Shown piece by piece: positions 16,372 through 25,337 of a stretch of DNA of 64,000 nt; the first letter of the stretch is position 1, and each line of letters opens with the position of its first letter. Origin of the DNA: Winogradskyella sp. PG-2 (GTDB taxonomy: Bacteria; Bacteroidota; Bacteroidia; Flavobacteriales; Flavobacteriaceae); NCBI RefSeq assembly GCF_000828715.1, contig NZ_AP014583.1, positions 3,594,001-3,658,000 on the forward strand. Direction: 5' to 3'. A program made the position numbers and the translations under genes. The notes under the pieces are model-generated. The model had not been told where the DNA came from. It did no database searches and was given only the letters and a program-made list of their open reading frames with translations.

Positions 16372-19300
16372 TCAATTTTTTTTAAACTTAAGTAAAGGTA
16401 TTTCATCTTTGTATAGTGTAAGTTGAAGTTGTTCATAGGTATAGCGATTAACTTGTCCGAGATTTTCAATATAAGCTTTAGTAAGTTCAGGATTTGGACA
16501 CATCATATCTGTGCTGGTCACTGGTCCAAAAGTTATTTTTCCCAACGCTATTATCAATACTTCTCCTATTATGTTATTACAACCCTCGTGACCCAAAAAG
16601 GACATATTCCTGATGTTTATTTCTAGAACGGGATTGCCTTTTTCAAAGGTGTATTGTGCAATTTCAACTTCTTCTCCATTAATCCAAACGGACTCCAATA
16701 ACCAAATGTCGTTAAGTCTAATAGGATCATTTGGTGTGATGTTATTAATGTGCTCTTCCATAGCGGTTATTTCTTTTAATGTCATCCCTTCTCGTATAGA
16801 ATCCTTTAGCATATTTAAGCGAAAGAGGTCCTCGTCTGTATAATCGGGATCTTCAGCATCCACAGCTTTAAGGTCTTTTGTTTTCTTGCCGAGTTTGATT
16901 TTAAAATCATCACTAGGCCCTTTTACCGTTACTGGAATACCAATAATACCAAAAGGAGGTAACCCTATGCGCATCTTAAGACTAAGCTCGCCATCTAGTG
17001 CAATTTGACCTTCTGTTCTTAAGCGGAAAGGCCGCACTTTAAATTTGAATCGTTCTAACTCCAATACATTACTCTCGATAGTAGATTTAATTTTAATTTC
17101 TGAGACTTTAGGATCATTAAGCGCATTAAATCCTGATTTTTTAGATAATCGTCCCATCAACTTATAATCCTCAAACTGAATATTACTTCCTGTAAGTTCA
17201 CCTCCTCCCTTTAATGACCGTAATTCGGGGATCATTTCTTTATTTAAAGTTCCTGATAATTCATAATTTGTAGATATACTTCCGGAAGCCTTCTCCGCAG
17301 CAGGCAAAAGTTCCTCAAATAAAACCATGGAATTATAAGCCTTTTTTATATTAAGGTTTTGCGCTTTAATTTTCATAGAAAACAAGGCCTTTTCAGGTGA
17401 TAATGCATTATAAGCACCTTCTAGCTTAGCTGAGCCATCTACCATATTCAACTGTCCTTTTTTAAGGATTAGAGCTCTATTATTTATACCCAGATTTCCT
17501 GTGAGTTTAGAAATTTCTAGTGAATTGTATTGTAAGCTATCGATGTTTAATCCAAGAGAAATATCTAAATTAGATGGCACTTGTAAAACACCGTTGGTCA
17601 CTCCGGCTTTAGTGTAGGCGGTTGTTAAACTATCCGAGTTTGTTTGTATTACCTCTACTTTTGGAAAGAACTCAGTGATATCAATTTTTTTAGAGTATAA
17701 GTCTAAATCGCCTCGCAGAACATCTTTTTTGTAAAGGAAATATTTTAAATAATCTTTAAAGTGACCATTTAAAGTTGCATTAGACCTACCGTAATGTACT
17801 TTTAAGTCTGTAAAGCCTACTCTGTCATTTAAAAATATAAAGTTACCTTCATCAATATACAATGGTTGTTGAAGCGCATCTGATTCTAAATTAATATTCT
17901 GCAACTTTAATGTTCCGCTATGTTTTTTTTCTTGGGATGTATCATTGAGCTGTCCTACCATACTTATATTCGAATCCATCTTTCCTTCAGAAAATAAGAA
18001 AGGTAGAGCTATAGCTTTATTAAGTGTGGTAAAGTCAATTTTACCTTTGGCTTGTATATTATATTTTAGATTGTCAAAATCCTGAAACTTTCCCTTGGCT
18101 TTAAATGGATTATTTAGGAAGCTAAAACTCAAAGTATCAATATCTAAAGTAGACGATGCATAACTATCACCATCATTTTTAATCTTTGCACTAATATTAA
18201 TATTTTTTAAAGGTTCTGGATGACGTGCTGTTAATAGCGTTCCATCCTTCAACGTAAAATACCCTTTAGATTTTGGAAACTTTGACGTTTTGGGTTGATA
18301 CACACCTTCGGTCATCCAATCGGATTCTAAAACACCTGAAAACTTCACATTAGGTAGTGTAAGGGCTTTGTTAAGCTTATCTAAATTTACTTTTGAGGTT
18401 ATACTATATTTAATGAATAGCGAATCTGAGCTTCCGTCAAGGTAAAGGTTACCATAGGATTTTTCGTCGTCGATTGTAAAACTCAAAGTATCAACCTTAA
18501 CATTAAAACAATTAGGTTTAAACCTTCCTTGTATTTTTATGAGAAGATTTTCTAAGTTATACTCGGAAGTGTTATGAGTAATGGCACCTTCTGTAATTTC
18601 TAGGTCTAGGATGGCTTCTTCTTTTCTATATTCGGAAGGCACATTTCCAACAGAACTAATTAGATGCAAATCAGCATTTAAATTTCCTTTTAAAACTTTT
18701 AAATCTTTAGACCATTCTACATATTTTGGGGGTAATGCGCTCGCCAACTTTTTGAAGTCACCATTGTTGGTTTTAAAATTTAAATCATAGGCAATACCGT
18801 CTTCAAATATATTTAACAATCCTTCAAAATCAAGGTCTAAGCCATTAATCCATATCGAATTCTTATCCAGTTCTACCGATAAATTTTTGGTATCGTATAC
18901 GGTGAATGATTTTGCCCTTAATTTCTTCCCTTTAAGATACTCTATTTTATCAAAGACTAAATCAATATTGTCTATAGTTAGTTTAGACCCAAGCTCTAAC
19001 TTTCTCTCAAGAAGCTTAAGGTCACCATCATAATTAACCCCTTTGGAATATACAGTTACGCCGTTTTCTAGGTTTCTGTAAATGATACTGGTATTTGTCA
19101 GCACCAGACCTTCAAAACTTAAGTCTATGTTAGAATTAGCCTCTATTTCTTCTTCAATGTTATCTGCAGTTTTAGCAATATTATAATTAACACGACTAAA
19201 CTGATCCTTAATTATTTCTATTTCAGAGTCAGTGACATAAGTTTTATTGACCTCGATTGCCCGTGAGAAAATGAGTCTAAAAATATTAACACCAAAACTC

Positions 19301-19587
19301 AATTCTTTAGCTTTAATTAGTGATGTTTCTGAAAATGGTGCATTACCTTGAATAGTTACATTTTCAAAGGAAAGTGTGAGGTCCGGAAAATGGGTGAAGA
19401 AAGAAATATTAGAGTCATCAAAACTAAATTGAGAATTGATATTGTCGTTCACAGCAGTTTTTATCTTTGTTGAAATATTATCTTCAAAAATTGAAGGAAT
19501 GATTAACATTCCCATAAAAACTAATGCTATAAATATTATAACTGATGTTATAAGTTTTCGTAAGATGTTGTTTTTATTAATTACCAT
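16372..19587 (-). CDS. AsmA-like protein with C-terminal META domain
   Basis: The protein has 1071 residues from ATG 19587 (MVINKNNILRK); a frame extension to 19635 adds a tyrosine-rich non-conserved leader and is rejected. One N-terminal transmembrane segment (about 10-32) precedes a long AsmA/YhdP-type beta-rich body with the AsmA C-terminal region (SLKMRIGLPPFGIIGIPVTV). The last 110 residues are a META/HslJ domain (RLNDIWLLESVWINGE, GHEGCNNIIGEV, DMMCPNPELTKAY). AsmA-like proteins bridge inner and outer membranes and influence lipid transport. The META tail is an unusual addition, and the neighbouring pseudogene carries another META domain. Confidence 0.85.
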   Translation of the reverse strand: MVINKNNILRKLITSVIIFIALVFMGMLIIPSIFEDNISTKIKTAVNDNINSQFSFDDSNISFFTHFPDLTLSFENVTIQGNAPFSETSLIKAKELSFGVNIFRLIFSRAIEVNKTYVTDSEIEIIKDQFSRVNYNIAKTADNIEEEIEANSNIDLSFEGLVLTNTSIIYRNLENGVTVYSKGVNYDGDLKLLERKLELGSKLTIDNIDLVFDKIEYLKGKKLRAKSFTVYDTKNLSVELDKNSIWINGLDLDFEGLLNIFEDGIAYDLNFKTNNGDFKKLASALPPKYVEWSKDLKVLKGNLNADLHLISSVGNVPSEYRKEEAILDLEITEGAITHNTSEYNLENLLIKIQGRFKPNCFNVKVDTLSFTIDDEKSYGNLYLDGSSDSLFIKYSITSKVNLDKLNKALTLPNVKFSGVLESDWMTEGVYQPKTSKFPKSKGYFTLKDGTLLTARHPEPLKNINISAKIKNDGDSYASSTLDIDTLSFSFLNNPFKAKGKFQDFDNLKYNIQAKGKIDFTTLNKAIALPFLFSEGKMDSNISMVGQLNDTSQEKKHSGTLKLQNINLESDALQQPLYIDEGNFIFLNDRVGFTDLKVHYGRSNATLNGHFKDYLKYFLYKKDVLRGDLDLYSKKIDITEFFPKVEVIQTNSDSLTTAYTKAGVTNGVLQVPSNLDISLGLNIDSLQYNSLEISKLTGNLGINNRALILKKGQLNMVDGSAKLEGAYNALSPEKALFSMKIKAQNLNIKKAYNSMVLFEELLPAAEKASGSISTNYELSGTLNKEMIPELRSLKGGGELTGSNIQFEDYKLMGRLSKKSGFNALNDPKVSEIKIKSTIESNVLELERFKFKVRPFRLRTEGQIALDGELSLKMRIGLPPFGIIGIPVTVKGPSDDFKIKLGKKTKDLKAVDAEDPDYTDEDLFRLNMLKDSIREGMTLKEITAMEEHINNITPNDPIRLNDIWLLESVWINGEEVEIAQYTFEKGNPVLEINIRNMSFLGHEGCNNIIGEVLIIALGKITFGPVTSTDMMCPNPELTKAYIENLGQVNRYTYEQLQLTLYKDEIPLLKFKKN

Positions 19588-19957
19588 TATCTTAAAAAAA
19601 TAGTTTGAGTAAAAATAAGAATATTGTGTATACAATACTTTAATTCAAGGACTATTCAAATGTGTCTATTCTGTTATTTTAAGGTAAGCTTTAGACGCAC
19701 AATTATTTGGAATATTTATTTGTTACTAGTTTCAATTTTGATTTATATTTTACTTTCGGCCGTTGATCAATTAATGAAGCACAACGCAGGGCTATGTGAA
19801 GCCTCGTTTTGGATTTTAAATATAGCGAATTTATTGCTAATATTTAGAAATACAGATTAAACGTGTACAAATCAATATTATTGAGATTCATTAGCACTTA
19901 AACGTTTTAGTTAAGCTGCGTTTTAATGCAGTTTAGGTGTTGTTGTGGTGTCGTTTT
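19588..19957. other. Intergenic region, no credible gene
   Basis: A 78-codon plus-strand frame at 19624-19860 lacks any recognisable domain. It starts inside the upstream region of the AsmA gene and is not called. An imperfect inverted repeat, CACTTAAAC (19895-19903) / GTTTAGGTG (19931-19939), with an inner CTGC/GCAG hairpin lies near the right end, next to the cassette-like gene at 20014. Confidence 0.5.
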
Positions 19958-20013
19958 TTATTTTTCTTCAAGCCAAACATTTCCCTTTTTGAATGAATAT
20001 GATTCTGTGGCTT

Positions 20014-20604
20014 TTACAATAGGGTCTTTAAATTTCGTTGTCCTGTGTGGTTTTTTAGCATTTTTTCATACCGCCTTTTTATCTTCTTCATAGTCTGCTG
20101 ATTTTGCGTATACTTCTGGGGCGCCTGGTTCACTATTGTCAAAGTTGTCTTGGTCAAGTCTATACTCTCAATTAAAATTTTCAATTTCACTTTTAGCTGG
20201 CCATAATTTACGGGGTTCAATTTCTTAAACTTATCAGGTTTGTAAAATGTGTTTTCATAAAAGTCCAAATAGTTTCCAAGAGCACAAACAACTTGAGAAC
20301 TCGCAAACCTTGGTTCAAACAGCCATATTTTCAAATAATAGTTTTCTCCAAGTTTGTTTAATTCATTTTTCCAAGAATCATTAATTGCAATTAGTCCACT
20401 TAAAATTTTGGACTTTGTTTGTCTTGTTGGTTCAGGTTTTTGGCTGCTGGTTAAAGAAATTCCGCTCCAAGGGTGGACTCGAATCTTTGCATAATCTATT
20501 TGGTATTCTTTTAAATTGTCCAAGTTGAAATTCTTATGCGTTTCAACCCAATGGTCAATGTCATTATATCTTCTTTTATGTCCGCGAATCTTCTTTGTTT
20601 TCAA
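20014..20604 (-). CDS. Conserved hypothetical protein of cassette type
   Basis: The 196-residue soluble protein has no signal peptide or membrane segment. Features are a basic start (KTKKIRGHKRRYNDIDHW), HPWSGISLT, YLKIWLFEPRFASSQVVCA and a lysine-rich end. I believe similar proteins occur scattered in flavobacterial accessory DNA, function unknown. The start is TTG at 20604, since no ATG fits. A second frame beyond the stop reads TKFKDPIVKATESYSFKKG and NVWLEEK to TAA at 19958, overlapping the present C-terminus. The true end may therefore be there, with a one-base indel near 20035. It is flanked upstream by element D. Confidence 0.6.
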   Translation of the reverse strand: MKTKKIRGHKRRYNDIDHWVETHKNFNLDNLKEYQIDYAKIRVHPWSGISLTSSQKPEPTRQTKSKILSGLIAINDSWKNELNKLGENYYLKIWLFEPRFASSQVVCALGNYLDFYENTFYKPDKFKKLNPVNYGQLKVKLKILIESIDLTKTTLTIVNQAPQKYTQNQQTMKKIKRRYEKMLKNHTGQRNLKTLL

Positions 20605-20630
20605 TGTTTCTTTTTAATGCACCATAACGG

Positions 20631-20756
20631 TTTTGTATAACGTTTGTGACGGTCTGGCGGCTGTGATTCGGCAGAACCAAATTTGCGGTAGCAAATGTTG
20701 GGAAGCTGGCGTGAGCCAGCGTGCGATTCAGCAGCACGACAAAGCCGCATCTACGT
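20631..20756. repeat. Structured intergenic element D (three-way-junction-like)
   Basis: It starts at GTATAACG (20635-20642). An outer helix, GCGGCT (20657-20662) / AGCCGC (20743-20748), encloses two perfect hairpins: ATTTGC-GGTA-GCAAAT (20681-20696) and GCTGGC-GTGA-GCCAGC (20705-20720). The second has a GNRA-type tetraloop. It is GC-rich compared with its surroundings and ends where the IS1182 remnant begins. Confidence 0.55.
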
Positions 20757-21013
20757 GTATTCCCGAAATATTAATCTACAAATAATACGGGGATGTTCAT
20801 CAGGATCGATACTCTTTTGTCTGCTTGATCCATAAAATTGCTTAGTAAAACAATAAAGATTATCTAAGAATAAAACTTCTTTTAATGACCTGTAAAATTG
20901 GGTGTAGGCACTCAATCACCGAATCGAAAATTATTGAATAATTTTTCCTGATATTCCTTCTTTCCTTGCAGAACTAATGATACGCTTTTATTCGATGTCT
21001 TAGACTTTTGCAT
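20757..21013 (-). mobile_element. Remnant of an IS1182-family transposase (N-terminal part)
   Basis: From ATG 21011-21013 the minus strand reads LQGKKEYQEKLFNNFRFGD, then an in-frame TGA. After a one-base shift it reads FYRSLKEVLFLDNLY, FTKQFYGSSRQKSIDPDEHP and IICRLIFREY. This is the start of IS1182-type (DDE, DUF772) transposases. The catalytic domain is absent; sequence similarity stops at element D. No terminal inverted repeats were found. Confidence 0.72.
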
Positions 21014-21183
21014 CAAGCAAAATGGCTACAATACATTGTAGCAGAGAGCTAAAAAGTTTAATCTATAAATCAAACTGATGGTTTATTCCTAAAATTGCTG
21101 GAAGTTTTATTATCTCCTTTTTGGACAAGAAAAGCAAGCTTAAAAATATCCCCCAAGATATAGAAGGTTGATTTTTAAAGTAT

Positions 21184-21606
21184 ATGAATGGTATTAGAAA
21201 TGTTTTTATTGCTACTGAAATCTACAAACGAACAGCTATTTCTATACACAATGAAATTTCAAAAATTCTGAATATTGACGATGATATAACGAACTTCCCT
21301 AGTTTCGAATCTTATCTAGACTTAGCAGACAAAAAAAATATTCTTGGAATTTACAAATTAAAGGAATCAACTAGTCCTAAAGCTCCAGAAATCATAGAAC
21401 TTCGTGTGAATGGCAACATATTGACTGCTTTTTCAGAAAAATATCCTGAATTTAAATATTATTGGCATAATAAAAATACTTTTTTAGGTATGTTAGGTGC
21501 TAACATAGTAATGTCTAATATCAAGTTTACTAAATCAAAAAATATAGAGTTTTACTTCTCAGGAGGTAAGAGTGATTTTGCTTATTATACCAAAGTAAAG
21601 GACTAA
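21184..21606 (+). CDS. Hypothetical protein
   Basis: This 140-residue frame is a possible real gene: even amino-acid composition, no signal peptide, an ATG start, and beta-rich C-terminal half (EIIELRVNGNILTAF, MSNIKFTKSKNIEFYFSGG). I do not recognise a family. It stands alone between the two transposase remnants, so it may be a passenger gene. There is no clear promoter; an A/T-rich stretch precedes it. Confidence 0.5.
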   Translation: MNGIRNVFIATEIYKRTAISIHNEISKILNIDDDITNFPSFESYLDLADKKNILGIYKLKESTSPKAPEIIELRVNGNILTAFSEKYPEFKYYWHNKNTFLGMLGANIVMSNIKFTKSKNIEFYFSGGKSDFAYYTKVKD

Positions 21607-21744
21607 TAAAATTATCGAAAATCAATAGTGACCTAAACGTTTAATAAAGAGGAATAAATATTTGTGTGGATATGCAATAAAATTTTAGACTTTAAGTTGA
21701 ATGACTATGCTGCTTGATTGTTGTTATACATATTTACTTCAAAT

Positions 21745-22032
21745 TCATTTATACCTTATGTAAGAGTGTCTTTTTCTCTTGTTATATTAAGTTTCTATCG
21801 AAATAAAAGTAGACAGCTCTGCTTGATTCTTTTGGTCATAATTATGTTTATATGTCCATTCTATCTTCAGGCTTTTAAAGAAGCTTTTAGCTATTGCATT
21901 ATCCCAACAATTACCCTTTCTACTCATACTTTGTTTTACCAATCCATTATAGTTTTTTAGAATGTTGGTGAATTTACAGCTAGCATATTGAGTTACTCTG
22001 TCTGAATGAAAAATCAGTTCTTTAGTAATTTA
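21745..22032 (-). mobile_element. Remnant of an IS3-family transposase (C-terminal integrase part)
   Basis: The minus strand reads ELIFHSDRVTQYASCKF, KQSMSRKGNCWDNAIAKSFF, SLKIEWTYKHNYDQ, then a stop and YNKRKRH. This is the end of an IS3-type OrfB integrase core. The second catalytic Asp (HSD) is kept, but the catalytic Glu of the WDNAxAESFF motif is Lys. An in-frame TAA interrupts the end, and the N-terminal half is missing. The element is dead. Ends and target duplication were not identified. Confidence 0.8.
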
Positions 22033-22562
22033 CATAAAAGTTTTAGGCAAGTGATTCTGTCGAGACTTTGATGTGTTGTGATAGGATTTGCAAAGGACTA
22101 TTTGAGCTATAATTAATTAGGTCAACCATTTATAATTTATTAGATAATAAAATCTTATCTTTTGGATTATCTAGCTTATAATTTCAACAAAATTATTTTT
22201 TTGTGATTGGTGTCTTTTTGCTTGAAGTTCCGTTATACCAATTCACAAAAATTATTATTGTAACATAAAATTGTAAAAAAGTCTTAACGTTATTTGTTAC
22301 AAAATCTAAATTTAGTATTATCATTTTTAACGCTAAATACTAAAGAAACTAGATATCTCAAATTTGAGAGATTTTGTATTAAAATTATTAGGAGTGTTTG
22401 TTCAGTTTTTTGCATACTTTTTTAAAAATAATAGCGCTAATATTTTTCTTTTTCGTTAAGAATTAATTAAATTGCAGAATGATTAGTTAATTTATTTTAG
22501 CTAACTTTCCCTAGTCTTTTAAAAAATTCTTAATTAGATTACAATTAAAACCAGTTATATTA
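22033..22562. other. Intergenic region upstream of the envelope gene run
   Basis: No gene is seen. It holds a perfect 14-base palindrome, TCTCAAATTTGAGA (22356-22369), and a weak promoter match, TTG at 22472-22474 with TATTTTAG at 22493-22500 (18-base spacing, one mismatch). These could drive and control the run starting at 22563. The left part is probably further IS debris. Confidence 0.45.
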
Positions 22563-23195
22563 ATGAAGAATATTAAATTAATACAAGACGCAGTAGATAC
22601 ATGGTATATACCCTTAATTTTTGGCCTTATTTTTGTTTTTTTAGGAGTATATTGCACTTTTTTTTCAGAGGACACGTTTTTAACTCTTTCGAAGATCATT
22701 GGATACGCTGTTTTGGTTTCAAGTCTTATAGAATTGTACGTAATTCTAGCTCATAAAAAAAAGAAAGTTACTTCTCAAGGAAGCTTAATGTTTGCATTTA
22801 TTGATTTAGCTATTGCTCTAATTCTAATTTCGAGACCTCAGATTAGCTTTATTGTGCTTTCCATTCTAATAGCTATGGTTGTGTTTGTGCGCTCTATATA
22901 CACCATATTTCGTTCCTTCGACCTAAAAGCTGTTGGCGTAAATGACTGGTGGCTTGCACTTCTTATGGGGCTTATCGGTATTGCGCTTTCTTACATTTTA
23001 ATTAATAACCCTAAACTTGCTGGTAAAACAGTTGCATTTTGGATTGGGATCGCTTTTGTAGCGACAGGAGTGTTAAGTGTTTTTATATCTTTTAAATTGA
23101 GGAAATTAAGAGCTGTTTCTGATAAAATTGGTTCAGAACTTAGGATTAAATGGGATGCAATTAATGAAGAAATAAATGAGAAATTGAATAATTAA
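22563..23195 (+). CDS. HdeD/DUF308 family membrane protein
   Basis: The 210-residue protein has six hydrophobic segments in two repeats of three (starting about residues 14, 43, 75, 97, 127 and 153) and a charged C-terminal tail. This is the HdeD/DUF308 layout. HdeD is linked to acid resistance in E. coli, but the family role is generally unknown. It opens a same-strand run of envelope genes; the next gene begins about 20 bases later. Confidence 0.8.
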   Translation: MKNIKLIQDAVDTWYIPLIFGLIFVFLGVYCTFFSEDTFLTLSKIIGYAVLVSSLIELYVILAHKKKKVTSQGSLMFAFIDLAIALILISRPQISFIVLSILIAMVVFVRSIYTIFRSFDLKAVGVNDWWLALLMGLIGIALSYILINNPKLAGKTVAFWIGIAFVATGVLSVFISFKLRKLRAVSDKIGSELRIKWDAINEEINEKLNN

Positions 23196-23214
23196 TTTGA
23201 TCTTAAAATTAAAT

Positions 23215-24078
23215 ATGATGTATAGTAAATTAGCCAAAAAAAATAAGCTATATACCACAAGGTTTATATTAAGCCTTGTTTTATTGTTTTTTTATAGTAT
23301 GAGTTTTTCCCAAACATTTACTATGGGAAAAAAGTGTAGAGCCTCCCTAGAGACGGCTCATTCAGCCTTAAAGTCAGAAATGTATAATGAAGCACTGGAA
23401 TTATTTGGTGCATTTTCCTCAAAATGTAAAACAAAAGATGCTAAAGAAGCTGCTGCCATAGGTAAAGCAGAGGCTTTTAATGGTTTAGAACAATACTCGG
23501 ATGCAATTGTAGAAGCAGATAAAGCCCTAAAGATTACAAAAGATAAAAGTTTAAATGGTCATTTTCAAAAAGCATTAGCACAGAATAAATCAGGAGATAT
23601 CGAGGGGTCTAAAACTTCCTTAGAGCGTGTTATGGCACTGACAGAAAATAATCAAAATATATCAGAAAGAGCATCAAACTATGCGCTCATAGCAGCATTA
23701 TACGAACGTCAGTTAAATGATATTGGTACTGCCCAAGAATATTTGAATAAAGCGAAGCAGCTAGATCCAAAGAATATTAATGTATTAATACAAGAAGGCA
23801 CAATGTATTCTACTATTAAAGATTTTAATCGGGCTTTTCAAATCTATGATTCAGCTCAGGTCCTAGATCCGAATAATTTAGAATTGGCTACTGCTCGTGT
23901 AAATTCTCGACTCCGCATGTTAGAATTTAAGTATGGAACGACAAAAGCACAAGAATTACGTAATAAAATGACAGTAGACGAGAAATCTCTTATTTGTGCA
24001 GATTTAAACACTTCTAAAGCACTCGGACTTAATGATATGAACAAGGATTTATTTTTAGCCTTAATATGTAATCAATAA
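23215..24078 (+). CDS. Tetratricopeptide-repeat protein, exported
   Basis: Taking ATG 23215, the protein has about 287 residues with a signal/anchor segment (LSLVLLFFYSMSFSQ). At least four to five TPR-like helical pairs follow (HSALKSEMYNEALELFGAF, GLEQYSDAIVEADKALKI, NDIGTAQEYLNKAKQLDP, DFNRAFQIYDSAQVLDP). A TTG six codons upstream is possible but less likely. TPR proteins of this kind are periplasmic scaffolds. It lies directly before the OmpA-type lipoprotein gene. Confidence 0.82.
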   Translation: MMYSKLAKKNKLYTTRFILSLVLLFFYSMSFSQTFTMGKKCRASLETAHSALKSEMYNEALELFGAFSSKCKTKDAKEAAAIGKAEAFNGLEQYSDAIVEADKALKITKDKSLNGHFQKALAQNKSGDIEGSKTSLERVMALTENNQNISERASNYALIAALYERQLNDIGTAQEYLNKAKQLDPKNINVLIQEGTMYSTIKDFNRAFQIYDSAQVLDPNNLELATARVNSRLRMLEFKYGTTKAQELRNKMTVDEKSLICADLNTSKALGLNDMNKDLFLALICNQ

Positions 24079-24090
24079 AAATCATATATT

Positions 24091-24747
24091 ATGAAAAAAT
24101 TAATAGTTTTAAGTTTATCCATGTCTTTGTTTTTTGGATGTGGAGCAATACAAAATATGAAGAAGCAACAAAAAGGGACCCTTGCGGGAACAGCTGGAGG
24201 TGCCTTACTAGGAGCTGCGGTTTCTAAAGGTAGTGTTTGGGGTATTTTAGCAGGTGCAGCCGTAGGCGGAGTTGCGGGTAATTTAATAGGGAAGAAGATG
24301 GATACGCAAGCGAGAGAATTAACACAAGCAGTTCCAACTGCAGAGGTTAATAGAGTTGGTGAGGGCATCAACATGACATTTGATTCGAGTTTAGCATTTA
24401 AAATAAACTCGGCCGAGCTTAGTAGTAGCTATTTACAGGACTTATCAGCGGCAGCACAAGTTTTTAAGAGTTATCCTGACACGAATATACTTATCGAAGG
24501 TCATACTGATGATTCAGGGGCTGCAGAGTACAACTACGCCTTATCAGAAAGGCGAGCGAAATCAGTGTCAAACTATTTTATTTCACAGGGCATAAGTGCC
24601 TCAAGGTTGACAACAAAATGGTTTGGAGAGACACAGCCAAAGTATCCAAATGATGATGCTAGTAGAGAAAAGAATAGACGTGTTGAACTCGCTATTTATG
24701 CAAATGACGCCATGGTTGGCGAAGCAAAAAGCGGTAAACTAGACTAG
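24091..24747 (+). CDS. Glycine-zipper plus OmpA-domain lipoprotein
   Basis: The 218-residue protein has a lipobox (LFFGC, Cys17). A glycine-zipper region (about 30-70; GTAGGALLGAAVSKG, GILAGAAVGGVAGNLIG) comes next. An OmpA peptidoglycan-binding domain (about 95-205) has ILIEGHTDDSGAAEYNY, LSERRAKSVSNYF and REKNRRVELAI. This matches the YiaD-type architecture of outer-membrane lipoproteins. It sits 12 bases after the TPR gene and 3 bases before the next. Confidence 0.9.
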   Translation: MKKLIVLSLSMSLFFGCGAIQNMKKQQKGTLAGTAGGALLGAAVSKGSVWGILAGAAVGGVAGNLIGKKMDTQARELTQAVPTAEVNRVGEGINMTFDSSLAFKINSAELSSSYLQDLSAAAQVFKSYPDTNILIEGHTDDSGAAEYNYALSERRAKSVSNYFISQGISASRLTTKWFGETQPKYPNDDASREKNRRVELAIYANDAMVGEAKSGKLD

Positions 24748-24750
24748 TTT

Positions 24751-25318
24751 ATGAAAAGTATAAGGGTATTGATCCTATTATCTTTACTTTTTTTTTTCAA
24801 AAAATAATGTTTGGAGTCAACATAATTATGAAGAAATAGAATATCATAATGGATTAAAAGGGACGAGTAGGTTGACCATCGGTATTGGCCATACGCACGT
24901 ATCTGAGGGGAAGATTGATGGGAAAACTGAATGGTTAACACTACCATCATGGGTATTAAATTATGATTATTGGCTCTCCAATAATTGGGCGATAGGTTTA
25001 CAAAACGATATCGTTCTAGAATCCTTTTTTATCGAAACTGGAGAGGATGAAATTTTAGAACGTTCTTATCCTGTGACTTCGGTTCCAGTTTTATTATACA
25101 AGCCAGCTAAACGGCTTATGATTATAGCAGGTGTTGGTGCAGAATTTACACATGAGAAAACCTTGACATTAACTCGATTAGGTCTTGAATATGGTTTTCA
25201 TTTACCAAATAAATGGGAGGTTGGAGCCGCCCTTGTTTGGGATAATAAGTGGAATTATTACAATTCTTGGGGACTTGCCATTACTATCAGTAGACTATGG
25301 CTTAAAGACAAACATTAA
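24751..25318 (+). pseudogene. Small outer-membrane beta-barrel protein, frameshifted at a T10 run
   Basis: ATG 24751 opens a signal peptide (MKSIRVLILLSLLFF) that runs into TAA after ten Ts at about 24787-24797. Taking out one T continues as FSKNNVWSQHNYEEIEY, LTIGIGHTHVSEGKIDGK and LPSWVLNYDYWLSNNWAIG, to TAA at 25316-25318. Intact, it would be about 188 residues, with alternating strands and an aromatic end typical of a beta-barrel. The length-variable T run sits inside the signal peptide, where slippage would act as an on/off switch; sequencing error is equally possible. Confidence 0.8.
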
Positions 25319-25337
25319 TTTAACAAATACTTTTATA

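Noticed and set aside
19624..19860. 78-codon plus-strand frame upstream of the AsmA gene
   Set aside because: It starts inside the alternative 5' end of the divergent AsmA gene, contains no recognisable domain and has no promoter.
21718..21960. 80-codon plus-strand frame
   Set aside because: It is antisense to the IS3 transposase remnant, whose motifs explain the sequence.
24072..24374. 100-codon minus-strand frame rich in Pro and Ala
   Set aside because: It is the mirror of the glycine-zipper region of the OmpA lipoprotein gene.
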